From CAZAYY01 sp964489525 (GTDB taxonomy: Bacteria; Chloroflexota; Anaerolineae; Anaerolineales; JABWBV01), in NCBI GenBank assembly GCA_964489525.1, contig CAZAYY010000013.1:1-64000 (forward strand): a stretch of 64,000 nucleotides of DNA, given 5' to 3'. Under the pieces are notes generated by a model, which was not told the origin of the DNA, searched no databases, and worked only from the letters and a program-made list of their open reading frames with translations. Every line of letters starts with the position of its first letter. The stretch's first letter is position 1. Of this stretch, positions 33,327-41,556 are shown in pieces. The position numbers and the translations under genes were made by a program.

Positions 33327-34910
33327 TTAGTGGGAAGATTTCCGGTCGCGGTGCAGGTAGTAATCGTGTTCGTACAATTTGGGTTCGCTGGTTTCTGGGT
33401 CGAACCATTCGATACGGATCGTGAGCCGTTTAAGGGAATCACCTTGCCAGTCGGTGATATGAATTACACCTACAGGATCTACCAGTTTTCCCTGTTCTGC
33501 AGCTTCAGCCAGCCTGTCTTCAAATTCAGTGAAAACTGCTGCCAGTTCTTTGGGCAGGGCTTCTACATCGGTTTCACCGGCAAAATAGGTACCAGGAACC
33601 AGTTCTTCAAAGGGGATGGCACGCAGCGCACCAACGCCTTCTTCAGGCGCAAGGTCCTGAATAATCCGGGTGGCTGCCGGGGTTTCGATTCCAAACTGTG
33701 GCAGGCCCATGTAGGAAAGAACCAGCAAAGCAGCGACCCAAAAAACGCCGTAGGCAATTGCAAACGGGCGGTGTTTCGCCAGGCGTTTCGGGTTGCGGTC
33801 AATGTAGGGAATTGCCAGCAATACAATCACAAACAGGGTGGGCAGCGTAACGCCCATTGTGGTGGGGTCACCCAGTTTCAACATGCCCTGAACCCACCAG
33901 AAATACCAGGGGGCTTTGGTGTCCAACGGGGTTACCAGCGGGTTGGCGTGGGTTTCGAGCGGTGCATTGTAAAAGAATGCAGAATAAATCACCAGGCCCG
34001 CAATTACGAGTGAGGTAAGAAACAACTCGTGGGTGAAAAGGTCAGGAATCAGGTCCACCCGTTTTTTCGCTTCTTTGACTTCTTGATCGGGCAGGTTGCC
34101 TTCTTCATAAATCGCCGGGAGGGTAATGCCGTGTTCCCGCGAGACTTTGTAGTAGTGAATGCTCAACACCAGAAGGCCCGCCAGCGGCAGCAAGATGACA
34201 TGCATCAGGTAAAAGCGAAGCAAAGCGCCTGCGCCAATGTCGGGGGCACCTCGAACAAGGAGGTTCGATTCGGGGCCAAACAAAGGAGCTTTGTCGGCCA
34301 TACTGGTGCCAATGGTCACCGCCCAATAAGCCAGCTGGTCCCAGGGCAGCAGGTAGCCAGAAAAGCTGAGGAACACGGTTAACAGCAGCAAAATCACCCC
34401 TGTCAGCCAGGTAAAGGATCTGCCCTGTTTATACGAACCTGTGAAATACGTTCTGAATAAGTGCAGCCATACCACCAGCACCATGGCCTCAGCGCCAGCC
34501 CGATGAATGTCGCGCATCAGTTCGCCAAACATCACATTGCTGTGCAGGTTCAAAATGGAGCCGTAAGCCTCCGCCGGGGAGGGGACATAGTACACCATCA
34601 AGATCATGCCCGTGATGATTTCGACCATGAAGAAGATGGTAGAAAGCCAGCCAAGACGCAGGGTGTGCCACCAATAAGTGCTTCCCTTTAAGTAAAATTT
34701 TGGGCGAATATGGAATAAAAAGCTGGTGACATGTACTTTGTATCGGGGGTTGGGTTTTTCGGTAGGTGGGTCGCCTCGCAAAATTGCCCGCAGTTCGGCA
34801 GGTCCTACACCGGCAAGAATCGTTTTTACCCGATCGTCAAAGGCCTGTTTGGCTTTTTCTCGCCAATCGCCGGGTGCAAGGGACTTCAAACGTTCACTTA
34901 AGTTGGCCAT
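33327..34910 (-). CDS. Cytochrome b (b6-like) with C-terminal extension, orphan
   Basis: This 527-residue membrane protein has about eight to nine TM helices. The four haem ligands fall at His136/His150 (13 residues between) and His237/His252 (14 residues between), the spacing of cytochrome b6. A subunit-IV-like half is fused. The quinol-site PEWY motif reads APWY (about 333-336), lacking the usual Glu. A soluble C-terminal domain (about 420-527) replaces extra helices. No Rieske protein or cytochrome c gene is adjacent. ATG 34910 has AGGAG upstream. Confidence 0.88.
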   Translation of the reverse strand: MANLSERLKSLAPGDWREKAKQAFDDRVKTILAGVGPAELRAILRGDPPTEKPNPRYKVHVTSFLFHIRPKFYLKGSTYWWHTLRLGWLSTIFFMVEIITGMILMVYYVPSPAEAYGSILNLHSNVMFGELMRDIHRAGAEAMVLVVWLHLFRTYFTGSYKQGRSFTWLTGVILLLLTVFLSFSGYLLPWDQLAYWAVTIGTSMADKAPLFGPESNLLVRGAPDIGAGALLRFYLMHVILLPLAGLLVLSIHYYKVSREHGITLPAIYEEGNLPDQEVKEAKKRVDLIPDLFTHELFLTSLVIAGLVIYSAFFYNAPLETHANPLVTPLDTKAPWYFWWVQGMLKLGDPTTMGVTLPTLFVIVLLAIPYIDRNPKRLAKHRPFAIAYGVFWVAALLVLSYMGLPQFGIETPAATRIIQDLAPEEGVGALRAIPFEELVPGTYFAGETDVEALPKELAAVFTEFEDRLAEAAEQGKLVDPVGVIHITDWQGDSLKRLTIRIEWFDPETSEPKLYEHDYYLHRDRKSSH

Positions 34911-34958
34911 AAAAGCTCCTGTTAAATACATATCGGGAGTTGATTAACAACGCCAGCG

Positions 34959-34987
34959 AGTTTATCATATTTGGCGCATTGCGACAA
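34959..34987 (-). promoter_or_regulatory. Promoter of the cytochrome b gene
   Basis: On the minus strand, TTGTCG (34987-34982), a 17-bp spacer and TAAACT (34964-34959) each match four of six consensus bases. The leader would be about 40 nt. Confidence 0.5.
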
Positions 34988-35100
34988 GATTAGTGGAGTT
35001 AATAATCTGCGGTTTGTTAAAAAATTAATATTAAGAAACCAACCCTCTGATGTTTTGAAACCTACCCAGGCACTGCCACCTGTATTTTCCCGGCTAACGG

Positions 35101-35724
35101 TTATTTCTCTTTCACCTTTTTCGCGAGGACAAACGCTCGTTGGATTGAGGTCACATGAGTTCCAATCGCCAGGATGAGCATCCCCAAAAAATGCAGGCCA
35201 AAGAGCATCGAGAGAACAATGATGATATAGCGTTCAAATCGAGAAAACAGGCCTTCTTTGATATCCAGTCCCAAAGATTGCGACCGGGCACGGGCATAAG
35301 ACACCATCAGGGAACCGGTAATGGTCAGGTAAACCAGAATTACGCCGGTTAATTGATCGGCTTGCATAAAATGGACCAGAAGCCCACCCAGCACAATGAT
35401 TTCGGAATATCGGTCCGTGAAAGAATCCAGGAATGCTCCCCAGCCCGTAGTTTTTCCAGAAATTCTTGCTACGGTTCCATCAATCCCATCTAGAATACCG
35501 GCAAAAAAAATCACGACTGCTGCAGCCTGCAGCTGGCCCTGGATGATGATAACAGCCGCAATGATGTGTCCAAACAGGCCGGTGAGGGTGATCATGTTCG
35601 GGTGGATGCCCAGCCGGTTAAGGAATTGTCCAATGCCGTTAAGCGCGGTACTGAACACCTTACGGGCAAAATCAGTAAAGGTGGTGCGTTTTGAGGGATT
35701 CGATTGACTCACTACTTTTTCCAT
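35101..35724 (-). CDS. CDP-alcohol phosphatidyltransferase family protein
   Basis: This 207-residue membrane enzyme has about five to six TM helices. It carries the family signature DG-x2-AR-x8-G-x3-D-x3-D, seen as DGTVARISGKTTGWGAFLD and the following SFTDR, which binds the CDP headgroup and metal. It transfers a phosphatidyl group to an alcohol, probably glycerol phosphate or inositol phosphate; the acceptor cannot be fixed. It has its own promoter and is divergent from lgt. Confidence 0.88.
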   Translation of the reverse strand: MEKVVSQSNPSKRTTFTDFARKVFSTALNGIGQFLNRLGIHPNMITLTGLFGHIIAAVIIIQGQLQAAAVVIFFAGILDGIDGTVARISGKTTGWGAFLDSFTDRYSEIIVLGGLLVHFMQADQLTGVILVYLTITGSLMVSYARARSQSLGLDIKEGLFSRFERYIIIVLSMLFGLHFLGMLILAIGTHVTSIQRAFVLAKKVKEK

Positions 35725-35757
35725 AGTTTTGGCTTGATTGAAACAGTTTTCTGGGTT

Positions 35758-35786
35758 ATTCTAACAGCATCTTCTAAAAAACCCAA
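35758..35786 (-). promoter_or_regulatory. Promoter of the CDP-alcohol phosphatidyltransferase gene
   Basis: On the minus strand, TTGGGT (35786-35781), a 17-bp spacer and TAGAAT (35763-35758) form the core; a TG one base upstream of the -10 gives an extended -10. The leader is about 25-30 nt. Confidence 0.6.
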
Positions 35787-35853
35787 ATAATTAACCGGTT
35801 CAAAGGGATAAAATTCCCAAACAATCGGAACAGACAGCCTGTTCTTACCTTGC

Positions 35854-35862
35854 TGGTAAAAT
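35854..35862 (+). promoter_or_regulatory. Extended -10 promoter of lgt
   Basis: TG-G-TAAAAT forms an extended -10 element; no clear -35 box is present. The predicted start is near 35869, about 40 nt before the lgt ATG. Confidence 0.5.
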
Positions 35863-35908
35863 ATTCATCTTGCAAGGTTTAAGCCTGGTGTGTGAACGAA
35901 GGAATAAT

Positions 35909-36721
35909 ATGTTTGAACCATACGGAATTGCAATTGGGCCTTTGATGATTCGATATTATGCATTGCTGATTATCACCGGTGCAATGCTGGGGGCTTCTTT
36001 AGCCGCTTACCGGAGCCGTCAAAGGGGGTTGGACCCCGAACATGTTTGGGGGGCGTTTGCCTGGGCGTTGTTTTTAGGCCTGGTGGGCGCAAGGTTGTGG
36101 CATATTTTCACCCCGCCTCCCTCAATGGTTGCAGTGGGGCTTACGACAGGTTATTACCTGACCCACCCTTTGGATGCAATTGCCATTTGGAAAGGGGGGC
36201 TTGGTTTGCCTGGCGCAGTGATTGGCGGCGTGTTGGGAATTTACATCTACACCCGGCAGAATCATCTTCCGTTTCTGATCTGGTTAGATATCGCGGCTCC
36301 GGGCGCTGCATTGGGCCAGGCGATTGGTCGTTGGGGCAACTTTATTAACCAGGAACTGTATGGCGCGCCAACCGACCTTCCCTGGGCGATATTTATTGCG
36401 CCCGAAAATCGCCTGCCTGGCCTTAAGGATGTGGCCTATTATCACCCCACGTTTTTATATGAGTCAATCTTGAATTTGGTTAACATGGGTGTGCTGCTTT
36501 GGCTCGATTCTCGGCTTAAACATGCCTTGCGCGAAGGGGACCTTTTTGTCCTCTATACCATGAATTATGCCATCATCCGTTTTGGGTTGGAATTTCTACG
36601 GCTCGATTCTTCTCAACTGGGCGGGTTAAACGCAAACCAGACCTTCATGGCCGGGGTCTTTCTGGTTGGAGGCGTTTACTGGCTATTGCGCCTGTGGAAG
36701 ATGAAAACCCGGGTAGTGTAA
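35909..36721 (+). CDS. lgt: Prolipoprotein diacylglyceryl transferase
   Basis: This 270-residue polytopic enzyme attaches diacylglycerol to the lipobox Cys of prolipoproteins, the step before LspA (23925). The signature GAALGQAIGRWGNFINQELYG contains the essential Arg and Asn; IRYYALLIITGAMLG and FLYESILNLVN are also typical. ATG 35909 follows GAAGGA; an in-frame start 39 nt upstream is unlikely. The ABC ATPase gene begins 2 nt after the stop. Lipoproteins encoded nearby include those at 8981, 52069 and 61395. Confidence 0.95.
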   Translation: MFEPYGIAIGPLMIRYYALLIITGAMLGASLAAYRSRQRGLDPEHVWGAFAWALFLGLVGARLWHIFTPPPSMVAVGLTTGYYLTHPLDAIAIWKGGLGLPGAVIGGVLGIYIYTRQNHLPFLIWLDIAAPGAALGQAIGRWGNFINQELYGAPTDLPWAIFIAPENRLPGLKDVAYYHPTFLYESILNLVNMGVLLWLDSRLKHALREGDLFVLYTMNYAIIRFGLEFLRLDSSQLGGLNANQTFMAGVFLVGGVYWLLRLWKMKTRVV

Positions 36722-36723
36722 CT

Positions 36724-37680
36724 ATGAAACCAAAAATGGATGTGATGATCAAAACCGAACAGCTGGGCAAGTCATTCGATGATTTTGTTGCGGTTGATGA
36801 TGTAAACCTGGAAGTTCGTTCAGGCCAGGTTTTGGGTCTTTTGGGACCGAATGGTGCTGGGAAAACCACCACAGTTAGAATGCTTTCATCCATCCTGGTG
36901 CCATCGCGCGGGCGCGCCTGGATTGCAGGCCACGATGTGGTTCGGGCGCCCGACCAAGTTCGGGCTGCTGTGGGAGTGCTGACGGAGAACCACGGCTTGT
37001 ATAACCGCATGTTTGCTGCCGAATACCTCGGCTTTTTTGGCGAAATTTACCAGTTAGATGCCCAAACTCGAAAAACGCGAGTGGAACAACTGTTGGGCGA
37101 TTTTGGGCTGCTGGGGGCCAGCAAGCGCCGGATTGGAGAATATTCCAAAGGGATGCGCCAAAAACTTGCGCTGGCCAGGGCTCTGCTGCATCATCCCCAG
37201 GTATTATTGTTAGATGAACCCACCTCTGCGATGGATCCGGAGAGTTCGCGCTTGGTGCGCGATTCGATTCATGCTTTGCGCTCTGCAGAACGTGCCATTA
37301 TTATTTGCACCCACAACCTGGTGGAAGCCGAAGAGTTGGCTGATAAAATCGCGATTATTCGCAATGGGCATATCATTGCCCAGGGTACCCCAGCAGAACT
37401 GCGTCGGGCTTACCTGGGTCCCGCAGAGTTTGTGGTCGAGTTGGGGCGTTCCTTCCCGACTTCCCCCGAATTGCCGCAGGGCGCACGGTTGGTTGCATTC
37501 ACCCCGACCAAGATTCAATATGCAACGCTGGAGCCTCAGGATGTGAATCCCCAGGTTTTACGTTCCCTGCTGGATGCCGGTGTTCCTGTGCTTGGGCTGC
37601 GGGAGGTTCAGCGCAGCCTGGAAGAAGTCTATCTGAAAGTAATGTCGCAATCTCAAAGCCAGGAGTCTCAACATGCTTAA
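36724..37680 (+). CDS. ABC transporter ATP-binding protein (exporter type)
   Basis: This 318-residue ATPase has Walker A GPNGAGKTTT, signature YSKGMRQKLALARALL, Walker B VLLLDEPTSAMD and the H-loop CTHN. A C-terminal domain of about 85 residues is typical of NatA/CcmA-like ABC-2 exporters. It pairs with the permease that overlaps its 3' end by 8 nt. Substrate unknown. The ATG at 36724 lies 2 nt after lgt, so the two genes are probably cotranscribed. Confidence 0.9.
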   Translation: MKPKMDVMIKTEQLGKSFDDFVAVDDVNLEVRSGQVLGLLGPNGAGKTTTVRMLSSILVPSRGRAWIAGHDVVRAPDQVRAAVGVLTENHGLYNRMFAAEYLGFFGEIYQLDAQTRKTRVEQLLGDFGLLGASKRRIGEYSKGMRQKLALARALLHHPQVLLLDEPTSAMDPESSRLVRDSIHALRSAERAIIICTHNLVEAEELADKIAIIRNGHIIAQGTPAELRRAYLGPAEFVVELGRSFPTSPELPQGARLVAFTPTKIQYATLEPQDVNPQVLRSLLDAGVPVLGLREVQRSLEEVYLKVMSQSQSQESQHA

Positions 37681-39091
37681 TGACTTGCGCCCTGTTTTGG
37701 TTGTTGCCCGCCGGGAAATTCGGGACCAGTTCCGCGATTGGCGCATTATTATCCCGATATTGTTTCTCACCTTGCTCTTTCCAGGGATCATGAATTTTAC
37801 AGCAGCCCAGGCCGTTAGTTTCGTGGAGCGCTATGGTGCCAACCTGATTGGTGAACGCCTGATTCCGTTTTTATTGATGATCGTTGGATTTTTCCCAATT
37901 TCGATTTCCATGGTAATTGCCCTTGAAAGTTTTGTCGGTGAAAAAGAGCGCCGCAGCATTGAACCCTTGCTTACCAGCCCGCTGCGCGATTTTCACCTGT
38001 ATCTTGGCAAACTGCTGGCTGTGCTTGTTCCGCCGCTCATTGCGGCTTTCCTGGGAATTGGGGTTTACTTAATTGGGGTCAATCGTCAGGTGGGTTGGGT
38101 GCCAGAGCCAGCCTTATTGGTTCAGATCATCCTGTTAACTTCAGTGCAGGCCTTGGTGATGGTGAGTGGGGCTGTGGTGATTTCAACCCAGGCCACCTCT
38201 GTACGTGCGGCAAACTTGCTGGCTTCGTTTATTGTTCTCCCGGTAGCCTTCCTCATCCAGGGAGAAAGTATGGTGATGTTTTGGGGGCAGTACCAGGCGC
38301 TATGGTGGGTTATTGTTGGCCTGGTGGCGCTTTCTGCCTTGCTGCTGAGGACCGGGATTTCCCATTTTAACCGGGAGGAACTGCTTGGCCGGGAAGTGGA
38401 TGTGCTCAATGTGCGCTGGATGTGGAGCGTTTTCAAGAAAGGCTTTTGGGGTGATGCTTTCTCCACCTGGAGGGATTGGTATCTCTCCACCTTTGGCCTC
38501 GTTTTTCGCAGCCTTGCAGTCCCCTTTGCCATCATGCTGGGTTTGTTTGCGGCGGCAGTTTGGATTGGGGTTGCCCAATCGGCCAACTTTCCGATTCCGG
38601 CCGAAGCATTTAATTTCGAAAATCTTCAGGTTGAGTTGTTCAAGGAAAGCAGTTTTGCCCTGCTCGACCCGGCAGGGGTGCCGTTGGTCTTGTTTCACAA
38701 CCTGAGAGTGGTGGTTTTGGCGATGCTGATTGGAGTGTTTTCGTTTGGGGTTGGAGGGGTTTTAGCCTTGATGCTGCCGATGGTCATTATTGGCTATTTC
38801 ATTGGCAACATCGCGGCCCTTGGCATTTCACCGCTGGTTTTTATTTTGGGCTTTGTTGCGCCCCATGGGGTTGTGGAAATTCCGGCTTTGATGATTGCGG
38901 GTGCATCCATTTTGAAGATGGCAGCCAGTATTGTCGCACCCTCCCAGGGCCAATCCATTTCAGATGTATGGCTGCGCTCGTTTGGGGAGTGGCTGCGGGT
39001 GGTGGCGTTGGTGGTTTTACCGCTGCTTTTTGCTGCGGCTTTGATCGAGGTTCTGGTAACGCCCAACCTGGCCCTGATGCTCTTTCGCTAG
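37673..39091 (+). CDS. ABC-2 type permease fused to SpoIIM/DUF95-like domain
   Basis: This 472-residue membrane protein has two parts. Residues 1-230 are an ABC-2 (NatB-like) permease: RREIRDQFRDWRIIIPILFL, an extracytoplasmic loop, then ESFVGEKERRSIEPLLTSP and several TM helices. Residues about 260-472 match the SpoIIM/DUF95 pattern: FHNLRVVVLAMLIGVFSFG, GYFIGN and FVAPHGVVEIPALMIAGAS. In other genomes these are separate neighbouring genes. It is convergent with the HNH gene, whose stop lies 3 nt away. Confidence 0.82.
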   Translation: MLNDLRPVLVVARREIRDQFRDWRIIIPILFLTLLFPGIMNFTAAQAVSFVERYGANLIGERLIPFLLMIVGFFPISISMVIALESFVGEKERRSIEPLLTSPLRDFHLYLGKLLAVLVPPLIAAFLGIGVYLIGVNRQVGWVPEPALLVQIILLTSVQALVMVSGAVVISTQATSVRAANLLASFIVLPVAFLIQGESMVMFWGQYQALWWVIVGLVALSALLLRTGISHFNREELLGREVDVLNVRWMWSVFKKGFWGDAFSTWRDWYLSTFGLVFRSLAVPFAIMLGLFAAAVWIGVAQSANFPIPAEAFNFENLQVELFKESSFALLDPAGVPLVLFHNLRVVVLAMLIGVFSFGVGGVLALMLPMVIIGYFIGNIAALGISPLVFILGFVAPHGVVEIPALMIAGASILKMAASIVAPSQGQSISDVWLRSFGEWLRVVALVVLPLLFAAALIEVLVTPNLALMLFR

Positions 39092-39093
39092 CG

Positions 39094-39612
39094 TTACCAG
39101 CCCTCGATGTAAGGAAGCCATTCGACATTGTTTGGCAGGTATTTCCCAAAGAAGTAAACGGCTGAGGCAGGCGGTGCCATGGGTTTGCGCAGTAAGTGCA
39201 TATCGTGAACCTGGTCGAGGGTTTTTCCACCCTTTTTTAAATTGCAGGTCTGGCAGGCAGTTACCAGGTTTTCCCACGAATGGGTTCCGCCCAGGTGCCT
39301 TGGGAAAACATGGTCTAATGTTGGGCTGCTCACCACCCTTCCACAGTATTGGCAGGTGTAGTGGTCTCGCCGGAATACCTCAATTTTGCAAAGTTTTACC
39401 CGTTGGTGGGGTCTTCGAATCATGTGGTGAAGGCGGATAATGGATGGAATGGGCATCACCTGGCGAATACTGCGAATGACGCCTCGCCCGTTGCTGATAA
39501 GTAAGGCCTTGTCGGTGGCAATCAGCCCGATTGCGCGGCGAACATTACAAACACTCAGCGGTTCGTAATTTGCGTTCAATATTAAAACCGGGCTGTCGAG
39601 TTTAAATCCCAT
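39094..39612 (-). CDS. HNH endonuclease family protein
   Basis: This 172-residue protein has an N-terminal conserved part (LNANYEPLSVCNVRRAI, typical of stand-alone HNH proteins) and a HNH nuclease fold. Zinc ligands lie in CQYCG and CQTCN, and the catalytic segment is LDHVFPRHLGGTHSWENL. It is a chromosomal, widely distributed type with no restriction or intein context here; DNA repair or nicking is possible. A palindrome with a -10 element lies just upstream, giving almost no leader. Confidence 0.87.
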   Translation of the reverse strand: MGFKLDSPVLILNANYEPLSVCNVRRAIGLIATDKALLISNGRGVIRSIRQVMPIPSIIRLHHMIRRPHQRVKLCKIEVFRRDHYTCQYCGRVVSSPTLDHVFPRHLGGTHSWENLVTACQTCNLKKGGKTLDQVHDMHLLRKPMAPPASAVYFFGKYLPNNVEWLPYIEGW

Positions 39613-39619
39613 GCAAAAA

Positions 39620-39640
39620 ATTATAGCATAGTGCTATAAT
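39620..39640. promoter_or_regulatory. 21-bp perfect palindrome with divergent -10 elements
   Basis: ATTATAGCA-TAG-TGCTATAAT is a perfect inverted repeat. It contains TATAAT on the plus strand (39635-39640) and on the minus strand (39625-39620). It lies between the divergent HNH gene (start 39612) and the membrane protein gene (start 39675), so it may be a shared promoter, an operator, or both. Confidence 0.65.
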
Positions 39641-39674
39641 CCCCAAAAATTAATTAACAGTCTGTAAACGCCGG

Positions 39675-40190
39675 ATGAACACAGAAATTCAAGATTTTCA
39701 ACCCCTGTTGGCCCCACGTGTAAACGAGCTGACATTTTGGCTTGTCGCTGTTGTATTTTTGTTGGTTGGGTTCTTTTTGCGCTCCATTGAGATGCCAGGG
39801 TCTTTCTTTGCAATTTTGTTGGGGATTCTGGCGCTGCTGCAGGCGATCGGTCTTTCGGTTTCGAATTGGATGGATCGCAAAACGGTGCTTCGTTTGCGCC
39901 CTGAAGGGATTATGTATCAAAATGGGCTGCAGCATATTGACCTGAGCTGGGAACAAATCCAGGGCGTTGAAGTTGTCCGCACACGCTGGAACTCCAGGCG
40001 GGTTTTTGTGCTGGGTAATAACCGAAAATTCCACTTTCAAACCCTGGCTCGTTTGATGTATAATAACCAAAAGGTGTTGAAATATGGTTTTGAGCAGGGA
40101 GATTACATCCTTGCGATGATTTTGAAAAATTGTGAATTTGAAATGACCACGCAGCCTAACCCGGATAGCTATTATTATTCCCGCAAGTGA
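39675..40190 (+). CDS. Small membrane protein with PH-like domain
   Basis: This 171-residue protein is of unknown function. Two adjacent TM helices (about 19-36 and 42-62) are followed by a soluble domain (about 70-150) with LRLRPEGIMYQNGLQHIDLSW and WEQIQGVEVVRTRW, the pattern of bacterial PH-like (bPH) domains. It is a single gene ended by a strong terminator, divergent from the HNH gene. Confidence 0.65.
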   Translation: MNTEIQDFQPLLAPRVNELTFWLVAVVFLLVGFFLRSIEMPGSFFAILLGILALLQAIGLSVSNWMDRKTVLRLRPEGIMYQNGLQHIDLSWEQIQGVEVVRTRWNSRRVFVLGNNRKFHFQTLARLMYNNQKVLKYGFEQGDYILAMILKNCEFEMTTQPNPDSYYYSRK

Positions 40191-40213
40191 GTTATCGCTC
40201 AACGGTGATTCGC

Positions 40214-40243
40214 GCGCCCTCACCGTTGAGGGCGCTTTTTTTT
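40214..40243 (+). terminator. Intrinsic terminator upstream of tyrS
   Basis: GCGCCCTCA (40214-40222) pairs with TGAGGGCGC (40227-40235), followed by eight T. An alternative stem CAACGGTGA (40200-40208) with TCACCGTTG (40220-40228) overlaps its left arm and loop and cannot form at the same time. Confidence 0.88.
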
Positions 40244-40286
40244 GTCAACAAGGGTTGCGCGTTAAATATTTTCAAGGAGTAAGACA

Positions 40287-41498
40287 ATGAACATTGACCA
40301 ACAAGTTACTTACCTGATGCAGGGCACAGAATATGGCGATGAAACTTTGCGCAGCACAATGGAAAAAGAACTGCGCGAACGCCTTTTGCTGGCAGAAAAA
40401 GAAGGCCGGAAACTGCGGGTGTATTGCGGTTTCGACCCGCGCACATCGGACTTACATCTTGGTCACACCGTTGTAATGCATAAGATGCGCCAGTTTCAAG
40501 CGTTGGGTCATGATGTGATCTTTCTGGTTGGTAATTACACATCCCTGATTGGCGACCCTTCCGACAAGGACAAACTTCGGCCCCAACTGACCGCTGAGGA
40601 GGTGGCCCACAATGCCCAAACCTATGCAGAGCAGGCCTTTAAAATTATGGATCGGGAACGCACCCAGATCAGGTACAATGCCGAATGGCTGTCGAAACTT
40701 ACCTTTGCGGAGCTGATTAAACTGGCGTCGAACTTTACGGTTCAGCAGTTTCTCACCCGCGAAAATTTTCGCAAAAGGTTTGATAACGGCGACCCAATTT
40801 ACCTGCACGAAACTTTTTACGCAATTATGCAAGGGTATGATGCCTACGCATTAGATTGCGATGTCCAGGTTGGGGGTACCGACCAGCTCTTTAACATTGT
40901 CACCGCTGCCCGGAAAATCATGACTTACCTGGGTAAAAAACCCAACATTGCCATTATTCTGGACATTTTGCCAGGTACCGATGGCGAGATTAAGATGAGC
41001 AAATCGTTGGGCAATCATATTCCGATTCTTTCCACACCAGAAGATATGTATGGCAAAGTAATGAGCCTGCCGGATAAAGCCATGCCCCAGTTTTTCCGTC
41101 TGCTTACCCGCTGGTCCCCCGAAGAGGTTAAGAACATGGAAGCGGATTTATCCACTGGACGGGTGCACCCTCGTGATATTAAAATGCGCCTTGCAAGGGA
41201 AATTGTCAGTGTTAACCAGGGTGAAGACCAGGTAGAACGAGCAGAGGCCCATTTTGTTCAGGTTTTTCAGAAGGGCAGTTTGCCGGATGATATTCCGCCT
41301 TATCCACTTAAGGAGGGCGAAACCATTTTGGATGTGTTGACCTCTGCGGGCTTGGTTGCCAGCAACAGCGAAGCCCGGCGGTTGATGCAGCAAAACGGCA
41401 TCCGATTCAACGGTGAGGTAATAACGAACCTGAACGTGCCATTTCCTGGCCCAGGGGTTCTCCAGGTTGGTAAGCGGAAATTTCTGCGGCTTACCTAA
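40287..41498 (+). CDS. tyrS: Tyrosyl-tRNA synthetase
   Basis: This 403-residue class I synthetase charges tRNA-Tyr. It has the HIGH-type HLGH in FDPRTSDLHLGH, the KMSKS loop (IKMSKSLGNHI) and a C-terminal S4-like domain (about 335-403). Sequence and length resemble the TyrZ/long bacterial form. A clear CAAGGAG precedes the ATG. The gene lies 44 nt after a terminator with a competing hairpin. Confidence 0.96.
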   Translation: MNIDQQVTYLMQGTEYGDETLRSTMEKELRERLLLAEKEGRKLRVYCGFDPRTSDLHLGHTVVMHKMRQFQALGHDVIFLVGNYTSLIGDPSDKDKLRPQLTAEEVAHNAQTYAEQAFKIMDRERTQIRYNAEWLSKLTFAELIKLASNFTVQQFLTRENFRKRFDNGDPIYLHETFYAIMQGYDAYALDCDVQVGGTDQLFNIVTAARKIMTYLGKKPNIAIILDILPGTDGEIKMSKSLGNHIPILSTPEDMYGKVMSLPDKAMPQFFRLLTRWSPEEVKNMEADLSTGRVHPRDIKMRLAREIVSVNQGEDQVERAEAHFVQVFQKGSLPDDIPPYPLKEGETILDVLTSAGLVASNSEARRLMQQNGIRFNGEVITNLNVPFPGPGVLQVGKRKFLRLT

Positions 41499-41510
41499 GC
41501 GACAAATCCA

Positions 41511-41544
41511 AAAAAGATGGCAGCGTTCATGCTGCCATCTTTTT
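41511..41544. terminator. Bidirectional terminator between tyrS and the SEDS-PBP gene
   Basis: AAAAAGATGGCAGC and GCTGCCATCTTTTT form a perfect 14-bp stem around GTTCAT with T-runs in both directions. Confidence 0.92.
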
Positions 41545-41556
41545 AGCTGCGTTTTT

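Noticed and set aside
33249..34013. 254-codon open frame on the plus strand
   Set aside because: It lies opposite the well-supported cytochrome b gene, begins in a terminator and has no family-like sequence.
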